From: Methylacidimicrobium sp. B4
GTDB taxonomy: Bacteria > Verrucomicrobiota > Verrucomicrobiia > Methylacidiphilales > Methylacidiphilaceae
Direction: 5' to 3'
Assembly: GCF_017310545.1 (NCBI RefSeq)
Contig: NZ_CP066203.1
Span: 1 to 64,000 of the forward strand
Length of the DNA: 64,000 nt
The notes under the pieces are model-generated. The model was not told the DNA's origin. It saw nothing but the letters and a program-made list of their open reading frames with translations, and searched no databases. Of the stretch, positions 24,415 through 32,987 are shown in pieces; within the stretch, counting starts at the first letter, position 1; each line of letters opens with the position of its first letter. The translations under genes were made by a program, and so were the position numbers.

Positions 24415-25965
24415 ATGAGGAAGGTTGGCGGCTTGGCTCTCGTCGGGATGGCTGCGGGAATAGGGATGCTCGTCACGTCGGCCCTGCTGCCGGCGGACGC
24501 GAGAGCGGCCCAGGCTTCCCCGCAGGATCGTTTCCTGGAAGCCTACGTGGCGCTACGGGAGGCCGATCGGCTGGCCGCCGCCAAAGATTATGCCGGAGCG
24601 AGTCGCGGGTATCAGCAAGCGCTTTCGCAGCTCTCCGAAATCCGTCGTTATTACCCGGATTGGGAGCCGGCGGTGATTCGTTACCGGCTCCGTTACGCAA
24701 CCGAACGGCTGAGTGTTGTCGGGAAAAAGGCAACCCTGGCCCAGCAGGGCTCGCCGCCCCTCCCTACGGAAGGAGGTTCGGGACGGGCGCCCGCAGACCT
24801 CCGGGAACTGGTCACGCTCAAGACGAGAATCGCCGATCTCCAGGCGGCACTCACACGCTCCCAGGAGCAGAGGGATCAGCTCTTCGCCGACCTCTCCCGC
24901 TTGCGAAAGGCCGTGCCGGGCCGAGGGCCGGGTCCCGAAGGCACGCGCGGGACGGAACGGGAGGAGGTAGAGCAACTGGCCGATCGCTTGGAGAAAAGTG
25001 TGAGCCAGTCGCTCGACACCCTGGGCGACCTCCAGAAGGAAAACCGCTCTCTCCAAGGCGTTCTCGCCCGGCTGCGGCAACAGATCGCCAATCTTCCGGC
25101 CACCCCCAAGCTGTCGCCCCGCCCGCTCGAGTCGAGCGACCAGGCAGCGTTGCGGCAAGAAAACCTTCTTCTCCGCGCGGCGCTGGCCGACCTCTCCGAT
25201 CAGGCCAAGCGGCTGGAAGCCGAAAAGCGGCAGATTTTGACTGAGTTTCGCCGGGAATTCCGGCAGAGCACCGAAACGGAGACGATGGGGCCGCGCGTGC
25301 GGTCCGAAGCCGCGTCGGCGGTGGGACGAAACCGGAGCTCGGCCGCGCCCCGGGCTTCGGCGGCTTCCGCCTCCTTGCGGGAGACGGTTGCCGCCGCGGG
25401 CTCCCTCCCCGTCGAGGAGCTCCGCCGGCTGCTGAGCGAGGCGGCGCGGCGCTATAGCGAAGGCCGCCTTTCCGAGGCGGCCGATCTTTACGAAGAGATC
25501 CTGGACACGGAAGTGCGCAACGCCACGGCCTGGTGCAATCTCGGAGTGGTCCGGTTTGCGCAAAAGCAGTATGCCCAGGCGGTAGAGGCGCTGCGCAAAG
25601 CGATCGAGCTCCATCCGGCGGATCCCTATCCCTATGCGGTGCTCGGCATGGCCTATTACCGGACCGGATCCTATCTGCTCGCGGCCAACGTCTTGGAGCG
25701 GGCGGCGGCGATCGACGGAAATAATGCTCGCATCCGTCGAGAGCTCGGCTTGGCCTACGCGGCGAGCGGGAAAAACCTCGCCGCGAAGCGGGAGCTGCTC
25801 AAGGCCTTGACCCTCAACCCGTCCGACGGGGAGAGCCACTTCAACCTGGCCCTCCTCTACGCTTCCGAGGTCCCTCCGGAAAAGAAAAAGGCCCGCTCGC
25901 ACTATCGCTCGGCGCTGGCGCTGGGCATGGCCAAGGATGTCGCCCTGGAGAGTGCCCTCCACTAA
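24415..25965 (+). CDS. Exported TPR protein with central coiled coil
   Basis: This 516-residue protein begins with a signal peptide (about 1-32, ending ADARA) and an N-terminal helical domain with TPR character (about 38-100). Long charged coiled-coil stretches cover about 125-290. A low-complexity Ala/Ser/Arg linker follows, then three or four tetratricopeptide repeats at about 345-510, with phrases such as ATAWCNLGVVRFAQKQYAQA and PYPYAVLGMAYYRTGSYLLA. A periplasmic or envelope scaffold role is inferred. No enzymatic motif is seen. It converges with the indolepyruvate oxidoreductase gene, 28 bases apart. Confidence 0.82.
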   Translation: MRKVGGLALVGMAAGIGMLVTSALLPADARAAQASPQDRFLEAYVALREADRLAAAKDYAGASRGYQQALSQLSEIRRYYPDWEPAVIRYRLRYATERLSVVGKKATLAQQGSPPLPTEGGSGRAPADLRELVTLKTRIADLQAALTRSQEQRDQLFADLSRLRKAVPGRGPGPEGTRGTEREEVEQLADRLEKSVSQSLDTLGDLQKENRSLQGVLARLRQQIANLPATPKLSPRPLESSDQAALRQENLLLRAALADLSDQAKRLEAEKRQILTEFRREFRQSTETETMGPRVRSEAASAVGRNRSSAAPRASAASASLRETVAAAGSLPVEELRRLLSEAARRYSEGRLSEAADLYEEILDTEVRNATAWCNLGVVRFAQKQYAQAVEALRKAIELHPADPYPYAVLGMAYYRTGSYLLAANVLERAAAIDGNNARIRRELGLAYAASGKNLAAKRELLKALTLNPSDGESHFNLALLYASEVPPEKKKARSHYRSALALGMAKDVALESALH

Positions 25966-25993
25966 CCGACATCGACTGCGCAGGCGCTACCGC

Positions 25994-28900
25994 CTATCCG
26001 GCGGCCGATCGACCGGAAGTTGACGATTCGGCCAAGAGCCGGTCCGCCTGTGCGCGCGCCTCCTCCATCTTGCCATACCGGAGCTCGCGGTATCCCCGGA
26101 CCGATTCGGGCAGCCGCAGGATCGCAAGCCATCGGTGATACTCGGCAGGCGAGGAGAAGCGGAAGCGTTCAAGGAGCCCGCAATACCAGTCGCGAAAGCC
26201 GCGCTCCTTCTGGTGCCATCCGACCAGGATCCGGCGCAGGAACTTGGCTTGCCGCATCAGCCGGAGCATCCAGTCCCGCGACTCCATCCGGAAGCGGAGG
26301 CGGAGCGGTCCGAGGATGAACTCCGGCCGGGTCATGTGTCGATAGACGAGGCGATCGCCCCGCGCGGGGTCGACCCGAAAATGCTCCCGGTCTCTCTCTT
26401 GCTTTGCTTTCGAGGTCAAGAGGCGAGCGACCTCGACTTCATCCTTGATCGCCATCACGCGGTGCGCGTTCCAGATCGCCGCCTTGGTGGCCGCCATTCC
26501 GAATTGAGCGGAATCCTTCGCGGCGACCGCTCGAACGAGCGCGACGTACCGTTCGGCATAAGCGGCGTTCTCATAGTGGAAGAGATCCCGAATGCGAACG
26601 ATGAAGTCGCGCAGGTCCGATTCCTCGAGCGGAAGGCCGGCGATCCCCCGGGTAATGCACTGCCAGAGGCGTTGGCCGAGCTCCTTGCCGGGCGGGCCGC
26701 CTTCTTCCAGGTCCTCCAGGCTCTTGGCAATCTCCTGCTGAGGGGTGGCGGGCTCGGAAGGACGCGAGAACTCTTCCGGGTGCTGGGCCAGGTAGCGGCC
26801 GAAGAGAAAGGCCCTCCAATTGGTGGCGGCGGAGCCCCCCATCGTCTGCTGGATGGCCCATTCCAAGCTTTCCTGCGAGAGAGGAAGCTCTCCCCGCTGG
26901 AAGGCGATCCCGACGAGGATGATGTTCGCGTAAAGCTTGGTGCCGAAGATCCGTTCGGCGAACGCGGAAACCTCGCAGGGGAAAAAGCGGCGCGGGTCGG
27001 TCGTCTGCCGGATCCGTTCTTCCAGCTCTCGCACGCAAAAATCGTCCCGGCCGAGCAAGCCCAGCACGGTCGGCGTCTTGGAGGAGTTCAGGATGACGCC
27101 CGTCCGATCGGGCGTCCCGACCCGCAGCCGACCAGAGCCATCGAGGGCTCGGGCGGTTTCGAGTGGATCGAGGCCCAAGATCAGGTCGACATCGCCATAG
27201 AGGGGAATCGCTGTGGTGGGCGGCGCTCCCTCGCTCCGGTAGACGATATGCGAGTAGACGGCTCCGTTTCGAATCGCCAGGCCGTTCCGATCGCAAAAGA
27301 GGACCTGATACCCTTCGCGATGTCCGGCGCGAACGAGCACGGCAGCCGTGCTGGCGATGCCCATCCCGCCTACCCCCGTCAGGAAAAGACGGTGGGTTCC
27401 GGCGAACCCTCGGGGGGAGGGAGCCGGAAGGGTGTCGAAGGCAAGGGAGTCGAGGACCGAGCTCGGCCGGCTCCCGCGCACCACCGTGACCTCCTCGAAG
27501 GCGGGGCAGGCGTAGAGCTTCGTGCAGGCCCCGTCCGCGACGCACCAGGAAAGATCGGTTTGCACCTTCCGGCCGAAGTCGGTCTCGGTGAAGGTCAGTC
27601 CCGGGCAGCCGGTGCTCGTCGTGCAGGCCAGGCAGTATTCGCAGACTTCCGGGGTGATGTGGATGTAGCGTTTCTGGGGCAGGAAGCCCTTCTTCCGAAT
27701 CTCCTCACGCTCCTGGCGGGTTTCCCGGCGATGGGTCAGGATCCCACACTCCTTGTCCGCGATGATGACCTTTACCCCATCCCGGAGCACCGACTCTTCC
27801 AGCAGCGCCCGATACTGGTCGCGCAAGCCCGGGTTGACGCGGATGACCTCGCAGCGCCCTTCGGTGGTGATCGCTTCCACGACCTTGTCGATGTTCTGCG
27901 TGAAGGTCGAGTTTCCCAGCAGATCCCTTTCCAGGCCCGGGGTCGTCTGGTGGCCCGTCATCGCCGTGGTGCGATTGTCGAGAATGATGTAGGCGAGATC
28001 CTGCCCATTCTTGATCGAATTGGAGATCGCAATCTGACCCGAGTGGAAGAAGGTCGAGTCCCCCATGAAGACGATCTGCTTGTTGCGAATGAACGGGTCG
28101 ATGCCGAGGCCGGTCCCTCCGCCCAGGCCCATCCCGCTGTAGTTGTGCATCAGCGACTTGGTCGGCTCGAACATCAACATCGTGTAGCAGCCGGTGTCTC
28201 CGTGAAAGACGAGATCGACCGGCTCCCGCCGATGCCGGCGCCGCATGTAGTCCGGATCGCGGAAATCGCGCTGGATCTCCAGGAAGACCGAGGCCGAATC
28301 CCGATGGGGGCATCCCGGGCAGAAGGTCGGAGTCCTTGCGGGAAGCTGCCAGGAAGGCCCCGAGGCCTTCTGGAGACGGTCGAGGCAGTCGCGCACCGCC
28401 TTTTGCCGGGAGGGGTCCCCCACAGGAGTCAACAGAGGGCCGATCCGCTCGATGAGGAGGGAGGGATGGAGTCCGCCGTGGGTGGGAATGCCCGGCAGAT
28501 TCCTGGGAAGGGTCTTTCCCCACACCTTCTGGAGGACGCCGGCCTGTTGCAGCGCGAGGCAGATCGCCTCCTCCAGGAACGGACGGCGTTCCTCCACGAC
28601 GACGAGCTCTTCTACTTCGCTGGCGAAGCGGAGAAGGACCTGCGGGTTGATCGGGTAGGTGAGCCCGAGCTTGAGAACGGGAACCTCGCCCAAGAGTCCC
28701 AGCTCCTGCAGGGCCTGCTCGAGATAGGCGGCGGCCATCCCGGAGCTGACGAGGCCGAATCGGTGCCGATTCTGCGAATGGCGGAAAGGGAGAACTCGGT
28801 CGACCTCCCATTCCTCGGCCGCGGCCCAGAGACGCCGGTACCGGGCTGCGAGGTCTTCCTCTCGTCGGCCCGTCCTCGGCGGAAGGAGGACTCGCGACTC

Positions 28901-29566
28901 GTAGTCGATCGTTGCCGTGTCGAGCGCCACGGGGCTGAGCGCGTTGATGCGGGGAAAGTGGTTGCGCCGGACTTGGACCGAGCCGCCCCCGTCCGCCTGG
29001 TTGGTCGTCACCAGGTAGGTCACATAGAGGCCGGCTCTCCGGGAGAGGTGGAAGCCGATGTCGATCCAATCCTTGAGCTCTTGGAGCGTGGCCGGCTCGA
29101 GCACGGGCATATGCAGATGCTGCGAAAGGTAACGGGAGTCGGCCGGAACCTGGGTGGAGTCGTTCCAGGGATCGTCTCCGACGATGACGAGGCAGCCGCC
29201 TTCTGGATGCGCCCCGCTCAGGTTCCCCAAGGCCAGCGCGTCGGCGGCCACATGGAGCCCGACACTCTTCATGACGGCCACGGCGCGCAGGCCGAGCATC
29301 TGCGAGCCGTTGAGCATCGCGGCGGCCAGGGCCTCGTTGTTGGCGAGGGTGGCCTGCATGCCATGGGCCTGAAAAAGGCCCGCAATGGCCTCGACCGTAT
29401 CGAAGATGCCGGAGACCGGGGAGCCGGGATAGCCGGTCCACAGGTGCGTGCCTCCCTCGGTTTCCAGAAGCCCTTTCACCATCGCCTCGTTTCCGGTGAA
29501 GACTTCGCAGCCGTCTTCCTGAAGGAAACGGGGATCGGCGGCGGAAACCACGCTTTTAGTCGCCAT
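25994..29566 (-). CDS. Fused indolepyruvate ferredoxin oxidoreductase (IorA-IorB type)
   Basis: This 1190-residue protein fuses the parts of a 2-ketoacid:ferredoxin oxidoreductase that oxidatively decarboxylates indolepyruvate and other aryl-pyruvates to acyl-CoA. A pyrimidine-binding POR_N domain (about 15-200, TGYPGSPVSGIFD) is followed by a TPP-binding domain with FCPGCPH (415-421), GDTGC (456-460) and GDST. The iron-sulfur region has C642-x2-C645-x2-C648-x5-C654 and C675, C681, C687. A POR-gamma domain (about 715-900, GVGGMGIAS) and a C-terminal DUF6537-like region complete it. The ATG at 29566 has GGAGGA. Such fused forms occur in aerobes, where they serve amino-acid degradation. Confidence 0.92.
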   Translation of the reverse strand: MATKSVVSAADPRFLQEDGCEVFTGNEAMVKGLLETEGGTHLWTGYPGSPVSGIFDTVEAIAGLFQAHGMQATLANNEALAAAMLNGSQMLGLRAVAVMKSVGLHVAADALALGNLSGAHPEGGCLVIVGDDPWNDSTQVPADSRYLSQHLHMPVLEPATLQELKDWIDIGFHLSRRAGLYVTYLVTTNQADGGGSVQVRRNHFPRINALSPVALDTATIDYESRVLLPPRTGRREEDLAARYRRLWAAAEEWEVDRVLPFRHSQNRHRFGLVSSGMAAAYLEQALQELGLLGEVPVLKLGLTYPINPQVLLRFASEVEELVVVEERRPFLEEAICLALQQAGVLQKVWGKTLPRNLPGIPTHGGLHPSLLIERIGPLLTPVGDPSRQKAVRDCLDRLQKASGPSWQLPARTPTFCPGCPHRDSASVFLEIQRDFRDPDYMRRRHRREPVDLVFHGDTGCYTMLMFEPTKSLMHNYSGMGLGGGTGLGIDPFIRNKQIVFMGDSTFFHSGQIAISNSIKNGQDLAYIILDNRTTAMTGHQTTPGLERDLLGNSTFTQNIDKVVEAITTEGRCEVIRVNPGLRDQYRALLEESVLRDGVKVIIADKECGILTHRRETRQEREEIRKKGFLPQKRYIHITPEVCEYCLACTTSTGCPGLTFTETDFGRKVQTDLSWCVADGACTKLYACPAFEEVTVVRGSRPSSVLDSLAFDTLPAPSPRGFAGTHRLFLTGVGGMGIASTAAVLVRAGHREGYQVLFCDRNGLAIRNGAVYSHIVYRSEGAPPTTAIPLYGDVDLILGLDPLETARALDGSGRLRVGTPDRTGVILNSSKTPTVLGLLGRDDFCVRELEERIRQTTDPRRFFPCEVSAFAERIFGTKLYANIILVGIAFQRGELPLSQESLEWAIQQTMGGSAATNWRAFLFGRYLAQHPEEFSRPSEPATPQQEIAKSLEDLEEGGPPGKELGQRLWQCITRGIAGLPLEESDLRDFIVRIRDLFHYENAAYAERYVALVRAVAAKDSAQFGMAATKAAIWNAHRVMAIKDEVEVARLLTSKAKQERDREHFRVDPARGDRLVYRHMTRPEFILGPLRLRFRMESRDWMLRLMRQAKFLRRILVGWHQKERGFRDWYCGLLERFRFSSPAEYHRWLAILRLPESVRGYRELRYGKMEEARAQADRLLAESSTSGRSAAG

Positions 29567-29729
29567 CGAGTCCTCCATTCCATAGAGAGAGTTGGGCCTT
29601 CTGTAAACGCTGAAGTTCCGGCCATGAGGAGCCGGCATTCCCCTTGGGGAGGTGGGAGCCAGGAGCGGTTCGGCGAAACGGGGGAAGAAGCGAGGTGCGC
29701 ATTCTGGTCCCGGCCGGTAGAATGGAGGC

Positions 29730-30077
29730 ATGAACGATCTCCTCTTCCTCCTTGCTCCGGGATTCCAGGACGGGGAAGGAGCGCCCTACTACTGTCCCCA
29801 CTGCGCGATCTTCGAGGGGCTTCTCGCCCTCTACCCGAAGCTTGGGGAGGCTCTCGCCGTCCGCCGCGTGGGCTATCCCCGTCCCCGGCCCGAAATTGTC
29901 GAGCGGCTCGGAGAAGCGCATCAGTCTTGCCCGGTCCTGATCCTCCAGCGGGAGCTTCCCCTCGCCTGCTCGGACCTCCCTTGGCAAGAAGCCAAGGGCC
30001 GCCTCTTCCTGGACGATCCCCAAGCGATCGGGAACTACCTTTCGCGAGCCTACGGAATTCCTCGTCCGCACCGTTGA
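29730..30077 (+). CDS. DUF3088 family protein with thioredoxin-like CPHC motif
   Basis: The 115 residues match the DUF3088 family, with phrases LLAPGFQDG (8-16), YYCPHCAIFEGLLALYPKL (20-38), RVGYPRPRPEIV and HQSCPVLIL. The C22-x2-C25 pair in CPHC and a later C67 sit where a thioredoxin-like fold would have its redox centre. The function of the family is unknown and a redox role is inference. It starts 163 bases from, and divergent to, the indolepyruvate oxidoreductase, and ends tail to tail with nth. Confidence 0.85.
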   Translation: MNDLLFLLAPGFQDGEGAPYYCPHCAIFEGLLALYPKLGEALAVRRVGYPRPRPEIVERLGEAHQSCPVLILQRELPLACSDLPWQEAKGRLFLDDPQAIGNYLSRAYGIPRPHR

Positions 30078-30123
30078 GCGCTGCTGGGGACAAGGAGGAG
30101 GTCGACCCGAGAAACGGGCGAAC

Positions 30124-30819
30124 CTACGATGCCGTAGCGCGCTGCGGATAGGGGCAGAGGTCCCGCAGCTCGCAATGGGGGCACCTGGGGTTGCGCGCGA
30201 GGCAGACCGCCCGGCCGTGGGCCTGCAGGAGGTGGCAAAAGGCGACCCGGTCCGAGGTGGGCACGAGTGCGAGGAGATCGGCCTCGATCTTGTCGGGGTC
30301 GGTCTGATCGGTGAGCCCGAGCCTTCCCGAGACCCGTCCGACATGGGCATCGACGCCGATCGCGGGTTGGCCGAAGGCATTGCCAAGAACGATGTTCGCT
30401 GTCTTCCGCCCGACACCGGGGAGGGTGAGAAGATCCTCGAGCCGGTCGGGAACCTCTCCTCCGAACCGCTCGATGAGCGCACGGCATGCCTTTTGGATCG
30501 CACGGGTCTTGTTGCGATAGAAGTTGATCTTTCTGAGCTCTTCCTGGAGCCGCTCCTCGGGCAGGGCAGCCCAGTCGGCAGCGCTCCGATACTTGCGGAA
30601 GAGGGGAGCCGCGACCACATTCACGAGCTCGTCCCGGGCCTGAGCCGCCAAGATCAGCGCCACCAGGAGCTCGAGTGGATTGGAAAAGGCGAGGGCGAGC
30701 CGGGCGTCCGGGTAGAGGCGGCGGAGGATGGAGAGAATCTCGGTGACCCGGCGGCGTTTTCCTTCGGTGGATTCCATTCCCATTCCCGTGGCCCGCCCGG
30801 GCCGATCCCCACCCGTCAC
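30124..30819 (-). CDS. nth: Endonuclease III (DNA glycosylase/AP lyase)
   Basis: The 231-residue enzyme removes oxidised pyrimidines from DNA and cuts the abasic site. The helix-hairpin-helix is LPGVGRKTANIVLG (133-146) with catalytic K139, and the catalytic Asp is D157 in GVDAHVGRV. The iron-sulfur cluster follows the pattern C-x6-C-x2-C-x5-C near the end. The start at 30819 is GTG, overlapping the pdhB stop as GTGA. ATGs at 30783 and 30777 would give a more usual length and are alternatives. It is the third gene of the pdhA-pdhB-nth unit, an odd metabolic/repair pairing probably due to read-through. Confidence 0.93.
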   Translation of the reverse strand: MTGGDRPGRATGMGMESTEGKRRRVTEILSILRRLYPDARLALAFSNPLELLVALILAAQARDELVNVVAAPLFRKYRSAADWAALPEERLQEELRKINFYRNKTRAIQKACRALIERFGGEVPDRLEDLLTLPGVGRKTANIVLGNAFGQPAIGVDAHVGRVSGRLGLTDQTDPDKIEADLLALVPTSDRVAFCHLLQAHGRAVCLARNPRCPHCELRDLCPYPQRATAS

Positions 30820-31790
30820 CGCAGGACCTGGCGTGCCGCGGCGAGGATCCTCTCGACATTCGGAAGGACTTTGGCCTCGAGCGCCCCGTTGTAGGGCTGC
30901 GGGAGATCGAGCCCTGTCACCCGGAGGATCGGAGCATCGAGCCAGTCGAAGAGGCGGTGTTGGACATCGTAGGCGACCTGAGCGCCCCAGCCGGAGAACG
31001 GCTTGTTCTCCTCGACGATCACGAGCCGATTGGTCTTCCGGACCGATTGCGCGATCCGGTCGAAATCGTAGGGCTTGATCGTCCTCAGATCGAGCAGATC
31101 GGCTTCCCTGCCTTCTGCGCCGAGCACCTCCGCCGCCGAAAGGGCGGTGTGCGTCACGTAGCCCGCGCTGACGATCGTCAGGTCGGAGCCTTCCCGGCAG
31201 ATCCGCGCTTGTCCGATCGGGGTGAGGTACTCTTCGTCGGGAACCTCGCCTTCGATCCCGTATAGACGCTCTCCCTCGAAAAAGAAGACGGGGTTGTTCG
31301 AGCGGATCGAGCTCTTGAGCAGCCCTTTGGCGTCATCGGGAAAGGCCGGGCTCACGACCGTGAGGGCCGGGACTCCGGCAAACCAGCTCTCAGGGCAGTG
31401 GGAGTGGGTCGCGCCAATCTGCGTGCCTCCGCCGCTCGGCCCGCGGAAGACCATGGGAAGGTCGAACTGCCCACCGGACATGAATCGAAGGGAGCCGACA
31501 TTGTTGACCAGCTGGTCGAAGGCAACGAAGGAGAAGCTCCAGTTCATGAACTCGACGATGGGACGCAGGCCGTAAAGGGCTGCCCCCACCGCAAGCCCCG
31601 AGAAGGCGGCTTCGCTGATGGGCGTGTCGAGAACGCGCTTGGCGCCGAAGCGCTGCAGAAGCCCTTGGGAGACCTTGAAGGCGCCCTGGTACTCCGCGAC
31701 CTCCTCTCCAATCAGGAAGACCGAGGGATCCCGCTCCATCTCCTCAGCCATGGCTTGGTTGAGGGCTTGGCGATAGGTGATCTTAGCCAT
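30816..31790 (-). CDS. pdhB: Pyruvate dehydrogenase E1 component, beta subunit
   Basis: The 324 residues match the E1 beta subunit of the alpha2-beta2 type 2-oxoacid dehydrogenase. Landmarks are ITYRQALNQAMAEEMERD (4-21), IGEEVAEYQGAFKVSQGL, DTPISEAAFSGLAVGAA, GPSGGGTQIGATHSH with the active-site histidines, and the transketolase C-terminal domain (DLLDLRTIKPYD, VIVEENKPFSGWGAQVA). With E1 alpha it decarboxylates pyruvate using thiamine diphosphate and acetylates the E2 lipoyl group. The start lies 8 bases past the pdhA stop. Confidence 0.95.
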   Translation of the reverse strand: MAKITYRQALNQAMAEEMERDPSVFLIGEEVAEYQGAFKVSQGLLQRFGAKRVLDTPISEAAFSGLAVGAALYGLRPIVEFMNWSFSFVAFDQLVNNVGSLRFMSGGQFDLPMVFRGPSGGGTQIGATHSHCPESWFAGVPALTVVSPAFPDDAKGLLKSSIRSNNPVFFFEGERLYGIEGEVPDEEYLTPIGQARICREGSDLTIVSAGYVTHTALSAAEVLGAEGREADLLDLRTIKPYDFDRIAQSVRKTNRLVIVEENKPFSGWGAQVAYDVQHRLFDWLDAPILRVTGLDLPQPYNGALEAKVLPNVERILAAARQVLR

Positions 31791-31798
31791 GGCAGGAT

Positions 31799-32857
31799 TC
31801 AGAGGTCGCTATAGCGCGGCCGCGGGATCGGGTCAATCTGGTCTTCGGGAGAAAATGGGAGGGAGAAGGCAAGATCAAGATCGGGTTCCGGGCTCTCCTC
31901 CGCGAAGGTGAGCGCGTCCTGAGCTTCGGCCCGAGCCTCCCCATCAATCTGCTTGGCCAGAGACTCCGAGAGGACCTGGCGCTCCTCGAGCCGTTGCCGA
32001 TAGAGGAGGATCGGATCGCGCTTTTTCCACTCCTCGATCTCCTGCTTGGTCCGATAGGTATCGGGATCGGACATCGAGTGCCCCCGATACCGGTAGGTAG
32101 CGACTTCCAGCAGGGTCGGCAGATGCTCGGTTCGCGCCAGGCTTACCGCTTCGGCCACCTTCTCGCGCACATCTTCGACATCCATGCCGTTGGCCGTCCG
32201 CCCGGCCAGGTCGAAAGCCGATCCCCGGTTGACCAAGGGCAGCCCGGCCGAGGAGCGTGAAACGCTCGTCCCCATCGCGTAGTCGTTGTTTTCGATCAGG
32301 AAGACGATCGGGAGCTTCCACAAGGAAACCAAGTTGAGCGTCTCCGAAAAGACCCCTTGGTTCACGGCTCCTTCGCCAAGGAGGCAGAGGGTGATCCCCC
32401 CGGTGCTCTCATATTGCTGGGCGAAGGCGAGGCCCGCTGCCAGGGCGGTATGAGCCCCCACGATCGCGTGCCCTCCGTAGAAATGGTTCGCCCGGTCGAA
32501 GAGGTGCATCGACCCGCCCATCCCCCGCGAGCAGCCGGTCTTTTTTCCGAGCAGCTCCGCCATGCAGGCTCGCGCGGGGGTCCCGCGGGCCAGGGCGACC
32601 CCGTGGTCTCGGTAAGCGGTGATCACGGCATCGCGCGGTTCGAGAGCCGAGAGGGCGCCCACGGCGACCGCCTCCTGCCCGATGTAGAGGTGGCAGAATC
32701 CCTTGATCTCGGCTCGCATGAAGGCCTGAGCCGATTTTTCTTCGAAGCGGCGGATGCGAACCATCTGGCGGTAGAGATCGACCTGGATCTCGGCGCTCAG
32801 GGACGACGCGGGCGCTTTTAGCTCCGCAACGGCTACACCAGGACCTTCCGCTACCAT
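31799..32857 (-). CDS. pdhA: Pyruvate dehydrogenase E1 component, alpha subunit
   Basis: The 352 residues match E1 alpha. The region GQEAVAVGALSAL and YRDHG is followed by GMGGSMHLFD and GAHTALAAGLAFA. The thiamine-diphosphate motif runs from GEGAVNQG to ENNDYAMG (about 160-195). The phosphorylation-loop-like YRYRGHSMSDPDTYRT indicates a pyruvate rather than branched-chain enzyme. The ATG at 32857 follows AGGAGAG, a good ribosome binding site, and begins the pdhA-pdhB-nth unit. Its E2 and E3 partners are presumably those at 20.3-22.9 kb. Confidence 0.95.
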   Translation of the reverse strand: MVAEGPGVAVAELKAPASSLSAEIQVDLYRQMVRIRRFEEKSAQAFMRAEIKGFCHLYIGQEAVAVGALSALEPRDAVITAYRDHGVALARGTPARACMAELLGKKTGCSRGMGGSMHLFDRANHFYGGHAIVGAHTALAAGLAFAQQYESTGGITLCLLGEGAVNQGVFSETLNLVSLWKLPIVFLIENNDYAMGTSVSRSSAGLPLVNRGSAFDLAGRTANGMDVEDVREKVAEAVSLARTEHLPTLLEVATYRYRGHSMSDPDTYRTKQEIEEWKKRDPILLYRQRLEERQVLSESLAKQIDGEARAEAQDALTFAEESPEPDLDLAFSLPFSPEDQIDPIPRPRYSDL

Positions 32858-32987
32858 AATCTCTCCTGCCTCCTTGTTTCGAATGGCGATTGGGCGGCGC
32901 CTTCCGCCTGCGCCCGTCCGTCGCCGCGCCTCTTGCGCTTTCCCCCTCTACAAAGCATATTTCGGACCCATTGGCAATGAGCCGGCC

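Noticed and set aside
26135-30151. A 1338-codon plus-strand open frame
   Set aside because: It runs antisense to the well-supported indolepyruvate oxidoreductase, has no recognisable domain, and long antisense frames are expected in GC-rich DNA with this codon bias.
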